Shown piece after piece: positions 6,868-10,229 of a stretch of DNA of 10,229 nt. The position numbers were made by a program, and so were the translations under genes. The stretch is from the NCBI GenBank assembly GCA_937906355.1, contig CALCWF010000202.1:1-10229 (forward strand), written 5' to 3'. The notes below the pieces were generated by a model, which saw only the letters and a program-made list of their open reading frames with translations, did not search any database and was not told where the DNA came from. This stretch comes from an uncultured Rickettsiales bacterium (lineage in GTDB: Bacteria; Pseudomonadota; Alphaproteobacteria; Rickettsiales; Deianiraeaceae). Within the stretch, counting starts at the first letter, position 1, and each line of letters begins with the position of its first letter.

Positions 6868-7554
6868 TTATACTTCGTCGTAGAACTCGATATTTTTCAT
6901 ATCACTATGACCTTTTAGTATCACTAGCTGGTCTGTTGAGAAATTATGAACGAGCGATGTATCACCTAAGAAGAATAGGCGGGCATTTATCGCCTTTGCG
7001 TAGTCTACGTCTGCCTCCGCGTCGCCGAAGAACCAGAGTTTATCCGGATGATGCCACCTGTCTTTAAATTCCATTTTTTCGTAAACTGGGTTAAACATTC
7101 TTTGATCCGGTTTTGCGAATCCACTGTCATCTGGACCGACAATGAACTCAAAGTATTCCGCAAAATGAAACTTCTCAGCTTCTCTACGAACTATATATCC
7201 GGGCTTGTTACTCATTACAGCTTGAGGAATCCCGAAGTCATGTATCATTTTAACAGTCTCTATTGAGTGTGGTATTGGTTGTAACATATTTTCCGCATAA
7301 TTGTCGTATATAGCTTGATATTCCTCCTGCACCGCCTTTGAGTCGTCTCTGCCGAAGACTGCCGTAAAAACGTCAGAGAAACAATAGCCGTTGATCTTGA
7401 CTATATCTCCTATGCTCAGTCTTGGTAGCTTGTATCTTTCGTATAATAGATTCATAGATACGAGTGTAACCGGCATCGTGTCTACCAGTGTATTATCCCA
7501 ATCATAGCAAACTAGCTTTGGCTTTTTGAATTTCATATTTATATGCGTTTTCAT
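6868..7554 (-). CDS. HAD-superfamily phosphatase, phosphoglycolate phosphatase-like
   Basis: All four HAD motifs are present. Motif I is DWDNTLVDT with nucleophile D18 and acid/base D20. Motif II is VMSNKPG (113-119) with S115. Motif III is K148 in FAKPDQRMF. Motif IV is FFGDAEADVDYAKA (175-188) with D178 and D182. The cap lies between motifs I and II (about 28-90), as in subfamily I. The 228-residue length and motif layout resemble Gph-type phosphoglycolate phosphatases, but substrates in this family cannot be read from sequence. DWDNT in place of the usual DxDGT is a common variant. It lies 48 bases downstream of rnhA on the same strand and 93 bases before ruvX. Start ATG 7552-7554; an in-frame ATG at Met7 is an alternative. 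Confidence 0.92.
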   Translation of the reverse strand: MKTHINMKFKKPKLVCYDWDNTLVDTMPVTLVSMNLLYERYKLPRLSIGDIVKINGYCFSDVFTAVFGRDDSKAVQEEYQAIYDNYAENMLQPIPHSIETVKMIHDFGIPQAVMSNKPGYIVRREAEKFHFAEYFEFIVGPDDSGFAKPDQRMFNPVYEKMEFKDRWHHPDKLWFFGDAEADVDYAKAINARLFFLGDTSLVHNFSTDQLVILKGHSDMKNIEFYDEV

Positions 7555-7602
7555 TTAGAATGAGTATTGTATTTTATGTATTAAAGTCAAGACAGGCTAA
7601 TA

Positions 7603-8118
7603 TTACGATATTTCTGCATTTTTTTTGAAATTCTCGATCGCGTCTCTTGCGAGTTTATCTACCTCGTTGTTTAGTTCGTTATCTGCGTGTCCTTTTACCC
7701 AATGCCAAATTATTTCGTGATTTTCAGTGCGGAGTGATAGTTCTTTCCATAACTCAGCATTCTTTACAGGCTTCTTGTTTGCACATCGCCAATTGTTTTT
7801 TTGCCACGACGACAACCATTTTGTAGCACCTTCTAACACGTATTTGCTGTCTGTAAATAGATTAATCTTGCATGGAAACTTCAATAGTTTTAGACTTTCG
7901 ATTACGGCTGTTAGTTCCATTCTATTATTTGTCGTATTTTCTTCCATTCCGTTGATGCACTTTTTGTATTCTTTTACTGCGTTGTCCGCTGTTTTTTTAG
8001 CAGTATATAACAATATCGCTCCCCACCCGCCGATACCTGGATTTCCGCTACAGGCACCGTCCGTGTAGATTGTTATTGTTTTTGTCTGCGAAAGTTGTTT
8101 TTTATTTGTTTGTTCCAT
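7603..8118 (-). CDS. rnhA: Ribonuclease HI
   Basis: RNase HI cuts the RNA strand of RNA-DNA hybrids, removing R-loops and primers. The catalytic set is complete: D20 (IYTDGACSGNPG), E68 (NNRMELTAVIE), D90 (LFTDSKYVLEG) and D154 (NEVDKLARDA), plus the H144 loop (WVKGHADNE). The basic handle region KWLSSWQKNNWR (100-111) matches the bacterial RnhA type. At 171 residues it is somewhat longer than the E. coli enzyme (155), through a ten-residue N-terminal tail and about ten extra residues between strands at 39-62. Start ATG 8116-8118; I saw no better alternative. It is the first gene of the leftward rnhA-HAD-ruvX run and is divergent from the rpsF operon across a 172-base spacer. Confidence 0.97.
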   Translation of the reverse strand: MEQTNKKQLSQTKTITIYTDGACSGNPGIGGWGAILLYTAKKTADNAVKEYKKCINGMEENTTNNRMELTAVIESLKLLKFPCKINLFTDSKYVLEGATKWLSSWQKNNWRCANKKPVKNAELWKELSLRTENHEIIWHWVKGHADNELNNEVDKLARDAIENFKKNAEIS

Positions 8119-8137
8119 GTCCCCGTGTATATTAACG

Positions 8138-8143
8138 TATAAT
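8138..8143 (+). promoter_or_regulatory. Consensus -10 element for the rpsF operon
   Basis: A perfect TATAAT lies 147 bases before the rpsF start. The best -35 partner is weak (TTCCAT at 8113-8118, 19 bases upstream, overlapping the rnhA start codon). Transcription would start near 8150, giving a leader of about 140 bases that begins at the hairpin at 8146-8176. In AT-rich DNA a chance match cannot be excluded. Confidence 0.4.
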
Positions 8144-8145
8144 GA

Positions 8146-8176
8146 ATACGACCCATGAAGTGGGTTATATCCGTAT
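8146..8176 (+). promoter_or_regulatory. Bulged hairpin in the rpsF leader
   Basis: An inner stem ACCCA/TGGGT (8151-8155 and 8161-8165) with loop TGAAG is nested in an outer stem ATACG/CGTAT (8146-8150 and 8172-8176). The bases TATATC bulge on the 3' side. Many bacteria control rpsF through a leader hairpin bound by S6:S18 with a CCG trinucleotide near a bulge. A CCG is present at 8171-8173, but I cannot confirm a match to that motif. Confidence 0.3.
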
Positions 8177-8220
8177 GATAATGGTATATCGACGATTTAA
8201 TAATCAATTTTTTTGATAGG

Positions 8221-8239
8221 CGATATACGTCGTATATTG
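8221..8239. promoter_or_regulatory. Palindrome upstream of rpsF
   Basis: ATATACG-T-CGTATAT (8223-8237) is a perfect 15-base dyad, and the outer C8221/G8239 also pair around one mismatch. A related short dyad, ATCG-A-CGAT, lies at 8188-8196. Both sit in the rnhA/rpsF spacer. They could be operator sites or part of the leader RNA fold. Confidence 0.4.
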
Positions 8240-8290
8240 AATAAATGTTTTTTTCTTGCAAATAAAAAATATATCTTTTAAACAAGAATT

Positions 8291-8695
8291 GTGATTAAGA
8301 ATTATGAATTAACATTACTTGTTAGATCTGATGCGTCTAGTGACGATGTTAAGACTGCTTTACAGGGTCTTAGTGATATAATCTCAGACGGTAGTGGCAC
8401 AGTGCTATATACCGAGTATTGGGGTTTGCGTCAATTGGAATATAAGATAGGTAAAAGTGATTATGCACACTTTTATATGATACAATTTAGCGCTAGTAAA
8501 GAGGTTAATACTTTGTTAGAGGAGAGATTAAAAAGTGGTAGTTTGTTTCTCAGATATTTATTGATTAATGCCGATGACGACGGCTTGAAGATGAAGTCGC
8601 CGAATTGTTTGACAGGCACAGAGCAAAGTGGCGATGGTGTTGTTTTTGATAAAAGATTTTTTAGTGCAATGACGTCTGTTTTTGATGTGAAGTAG
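8291..8695 (+). CDS. rpsF: 30S ribosomal protein S6
   Basis: S6 binds the central domain of 16S rRNA as a pair with S18. Family features are the opening YELTLLVRSD (5-14), WGLRQLEYKIGKSDYAHFYM (44-63) and the closing strand FLRYLLINADDD (86-97). Past about residue 100 the tail is polar and ends with FFSAMTSVFDVK, which is not conserved. The length of 134 is normal for the family. The start is GTG 8291: the protein beginning (MIKNYELT) aligns there, and no in-frame ATG precedes the core. No clear Shine-Dalgarno is present. A stem TTCTTG (8253-8258) / CAAGAA (8283-8288) ends two bases before the start and could shield it. The stop is one base before the rpsR ATG, so translation is probably coupled. 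Confidence 0.96.
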   Translation: MIKNYELTLLVRSDASSDDVKTALQGLSDIISDGSGTVLYTEYWGLRQLEYKIGKSDYAHFYMIQFSASKEVNTLLEERLKSGSLFLRYLLINADDDGLKMKSPNCLTGTEQSGDGVVFDKRFFSAMTSVFDVK

Positions 8696-8696
8696 T

Positions 8697-9056
8697 ATGC
8701 CAAAGAATATAAAAGCTACGCAAAATGTCGATGATACATTGATTAATGCTGTATCTGGCGATATTTCTTATGATGAGTTGCAAAAGGTCGAGGGTATATC
8801 TGCTATTGCTTTGAAAGTGAAGAAGGAGAATTCGACGTCATTTTTTAAGCGTGCCTCCGCTTGCCCTTTGGGTAATGTGAAAGATTGTTTTATATCGTAT
8901 AGGAATGTTGATTTATTGAAGCGTTTTATAAGTCCACGTGGAAAAATAATTGCCACAAGGAGTTCAAATGTGAAGAGTCATAGTAAGCAAAAGCTACTAC
9001 GTAAAGCTATATTGCGTGCGAGATTTTTAGGTTTGTTACCTTACGTGAAGTATTAG
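8697..9056 (+). CDS. rpsR: 30S ribosomal protein S18 with long N-terminal extension
   Basis: S18 sits next to S6 on the 30S platform. The conserved core starts at about residue 46: SFFKRASACPLG, YRNVDLLKRFISPRGKI (68-84), then RKAILRARFLGLLPYVKY (102-119). The RARFLGLLPY ending is typical of alphaproteobacteria. At 119 residues it is about 44 longer than E. coli S18 (75). The extra length is an N-terminal, mildly acidic segment (1-45) rather than the usual short Arg-rich tail; the RRRK block before the Cys is reduced to FFKRAS. The ATG follows the rpsF stop by one base, and no in-frame ATG lies nearer the core, so the extension looks genuinely encoded. Second gene of the operon. Confidence 0.95.
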   Translation: MPKNIKATQNVDDTLINAVSGDISYDELQKVEGISAIALKVKKENSTSFFKRASACPLGNVKDCFISYRNVDLLKRFISPRGKIIATRSSNVKSHSKQKLLRKAILRARFLGLLPYVKY

Positions 9057-9109
9057 TGCACAGTATTGAGGCAGATTACTTTATTGTGTTGTTGATTTTA
9101 TTTGAGAAT

Positions 9110-9811
9110 ATGAAGGTCATTTTGAATCGTGATATTAAAAACTTAGGCAAGGTTTGTGATATTTGTGATGTTAAGGATGGATATGGTAGAAATTTTCTTC
9201 TTCCAAATAACTACGCTATAATGGCTAATGAGAGTAATATCAAAAAGCTAGAGGAGAAAAAGGAGGTCTTACGCAAGGAGAATGAGAAGTTAATAGAAGG
9301 GGCGAGGAAATTGTCTAACGTCTTAAGTGGGGCTGTGTTTAATGTCGTTCGTCAAGCGGCCGACGATGGAACGATATATGGTTCAATAAAAGTGCGTGAT
9401 ATTTATCAATTTGTTTGCGATTTTGCGTCTAAGAACAATGTTGATTTTAGTATTAGTAATAGTGCGATTAGTTTACCTTGTAAGATTAATGCGTTGGGGC
9501 AGTATGTGGCTTGCGTGAATATATTCGGGGATATTGTCACTAATGTAAGATTGAACGTTTGTCGTACGACGGCTGATTATTTGGAGGATGCGACATCGTT
9601 CGACGAGAGGTATAACTTAGCATTAAGCGGAAAGGATAATAAAGGTGCAGAGAAAAACGATAAGAATAACACGAAGGGCGATAAAACGGATATCGTTGCT
9701 GATGGTAAAGATGTCGTTAGCGAAAAGAAAGACGGCGATAAAAAAAGTGATAAAGAAAAAGAGAATTCTTCTAAGAATGATTCCACTAAGGAAGCAAACA
9801 AGGATGCGTAA
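9110..9811 (+). CDS. rplI: 50S ribosomal protein L9 with Lys/Asp-rich C-terminal tail
   Basis: L9 binds 23S rRNA at the base of the L1 stalk and reaches out from the ribosome through a long helix. The N-terminal domain shows MKVILNRDIKNLGK and VKDGYGRNFLLP (21-32), the family signature. The connecting helix is at about 41-72, and the C-terminal domain runs to about 152, including DDGTIYGSIKVRDI (85-98). Beyond 152 a tail of about 80 residues, mostly Lys, Asp, Glu, Asn and Ser, brings the protein to 233 against about 149 in E. coli. ATG 9110 is chosen because it gives the canonical L9 N-terminus. The frame also runs back to GTG 9056, overlapping the rpsR stop, but that would add 18 residues foreign to the family. 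GAG at 9104-9106 is a weak ribosome-binding site. Confidence 0.95.
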   Translation: MKVILNRDIKNLGKVCDICDVKDGYGRNFLLPNNYAIMANESNIKKLEEKKEVLRKENEKLIEGARKLSNVLSGAVFNVVRQAADDGTIYGSIKVRDIYQFVCDFASKNNVDFSISNSAISLPCKINALGQYVACVNIFGDIVTNVRLNVCRTTADYLEDATSFDERYNLALSGKDNKGAEKNDKNNTKGDKTDIVADGKDVVSEKKDGDKKSDKEKENSSKNDSTKEANKDA

Positions 9812-9941
9812 GGTATTTGCATTGGTGGCTACAAACGGTCTTAGTTCGAGATGTGTATGTGAAAGGTAAGTAATCTTATCGGACTGTTGGATTGATTAGT
9901 AGATGGAGTATATCCCGTGATAACGTTGATTACAAAAAACT

Positions 9942-9979
9942 TGCAAATTATCTGTAACAATCTTTACAGCTAGGTTGCA
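9942..9979. promoter_or_regulatory. Symmetric 38-base dyad / hairpin downstream of rplI
   Basis: The structure is TGCAA, 5 bases, CTGTAA, 6-base loop CAATCT, TTACAG, 5 bases, TTGCA: two nested inverted repeats with exactly matched spacing. Within the 5-base spacers, two A-T pairs and one G-T pair can also form, leaving only two mismatches in a 16-step stem. On the minus strand the stem is followed at once by AGTTTTTTG, so it could terminate a leftward transcript. On the plus strand no T tract follows, and it ends just before the hydrophobic ORF, where it could be an operator. Confidence 0.55.
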
Positions 9980-10065
9980 TAGTGGGCGACGATTGTGAAT
10001 TTGGTCAGGATATTGTAGCAGCCATAAGCTTGAAGTCGGGTTACTATGCATTTTATTTATACAAT

Positions 10066-10229
10066 ATGTTTGGATTTATTAATTTCCTTATAAAGATTTT
10101 TAATACAACGATGGGGTTAGTAAAGAGCTTCGTAGACAGTGTTTTCAGTGCGATTGGTAGCTTTTTTGGTTTGATTAAGAGTTGCATAGATATTATCTAT
10201 AAGGTGGTGTTTATCGTATTTTTCTGCGT
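10066..10229 (+). CDS. Unrecognised hydrophobic protein, N-terminal part (runs off the right edge)
   Basis: The frame is open from 9958 to the window end. ATG 10066 gives 54 codons beginning MFGFINFLIKIFNTTMGLVK. GTG 9982 or TTG 10030 are earlier possible starts. The visible part alternates Phe/Ile/Val/Leu with Ser and Lys at roughly helical spacing and ends in a strongly hydrophobic stretch (VVFIVFFCV), so a membrane-associated or amphipathic helical protein is likely. No family was recognised and the gene is incomplete. It follows rplI by 254 bases and the 9942-9979 dyad by 86 bases, so it is probably a separate transcription unit. A 37-codon minus-strand frame overlaps it and is judged less likely. 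Confidence 0.45.
   Translation, partial: MFGFINFLIKIFNTTMGLVKSFVDSVFSAIGSFFGLIKSCIDIIYKVVFIVFFC

Noticed and set aside
9645..9869. Lys/Arg-rich 74-codon ORF overlapping the end of rplI
   Set aside because: It is the +1 frame shadow of the Lys/Asp-codon-rich L9 tail; the composition is explained by that tail and no independent signal supports it.
9865..9880. GGTAAG-TAAT-CTTATC hairpin after rplI as an operon terminator
   Set aside because: The stem is short and AT-rich with a G-T pair, and no T tract follows.
9812..9941. Possible tRNA signal (AGTTCGAG near 9843)
   Set aside because: There is no acceptor stem, anticodon arm or CCA-compatible fold around it; the T-loop-like word alone is a chance match.
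10117..10229. Minus-strand open frame of 37 codons at the right edge
   Set aside because: It is shorter than the plus-strand frame over the same bases (open from 9958) and looks like its polar complement. It would, however, fit the minus-strand terminator-like hairpin, so it is not fully excluded.

Overview
The window is compact, AT-rich bacterial chromosome carrying ordinary core genes. The proteins point to an alphaproteobacterium, probably a host-associated or intracellular lineage such as Holosporales or a deep Rickettsiales branch. The reasons are the S18 C-terminus (RARFLGLLPY), the rpsF-rpsR-rplI order, the strong A/T and Lys/Asn bias, the unclear Shine-Dalgarno sites, and the Asn- or Lys/Asp-rich extensions on otherwise conserved proteins. 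The placement is an inference from reading, not from a tree.

Layout, left to right. (1) A minus-strand kdsD/kpsF gene (arabinose-5-phosphate isomerase, KDO/LPS pathway) is cut by the left edge. (2) An intergenic region with a tandem repeat and a hairpin separates it from divergent folD (one-carbon metabolism). (3) Convergent with folD is a 675-residue minus-strand gene of unrecognised family. (4) lipA (lipoate synthase, plus) and smpB (trans-translation, minus) converge, and their stop codons share bases. (5) A palindrome-rich intergenic region separates smpB from a divergent small DUF805 membrane protein. (6) A minus-strand run follows, transcribed right to left: rnhA, a HAD phosphatase, ruvX and a possible 45-codon ORF. 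(7) Divergent from rnhA is the ribosomal operon rpsF-rpsR-rplI, with a structured leader upstream. (8) A spacer holding a long symmetric dyad leads into an unrecognised hydrophobic ORF that runs off the right edge.

The genes form housekeeping modules rather than one pathway: outer-membrane sugar synthesis, folate C1 units, lipoylation, ribosome rescue, RNA/DNA maintenance (RNase HI, RuvX) and ribosomal proteins. I saw no mobile element, CRISPR array, rRNA or tRNA. No convincing new multi-gene system is visible. The parts most worth a second look are the orphan 675-residue protein, the lineage-specific extensions or insertions in FolD, S18, L9 and RuvX, and several intergenic dyads.
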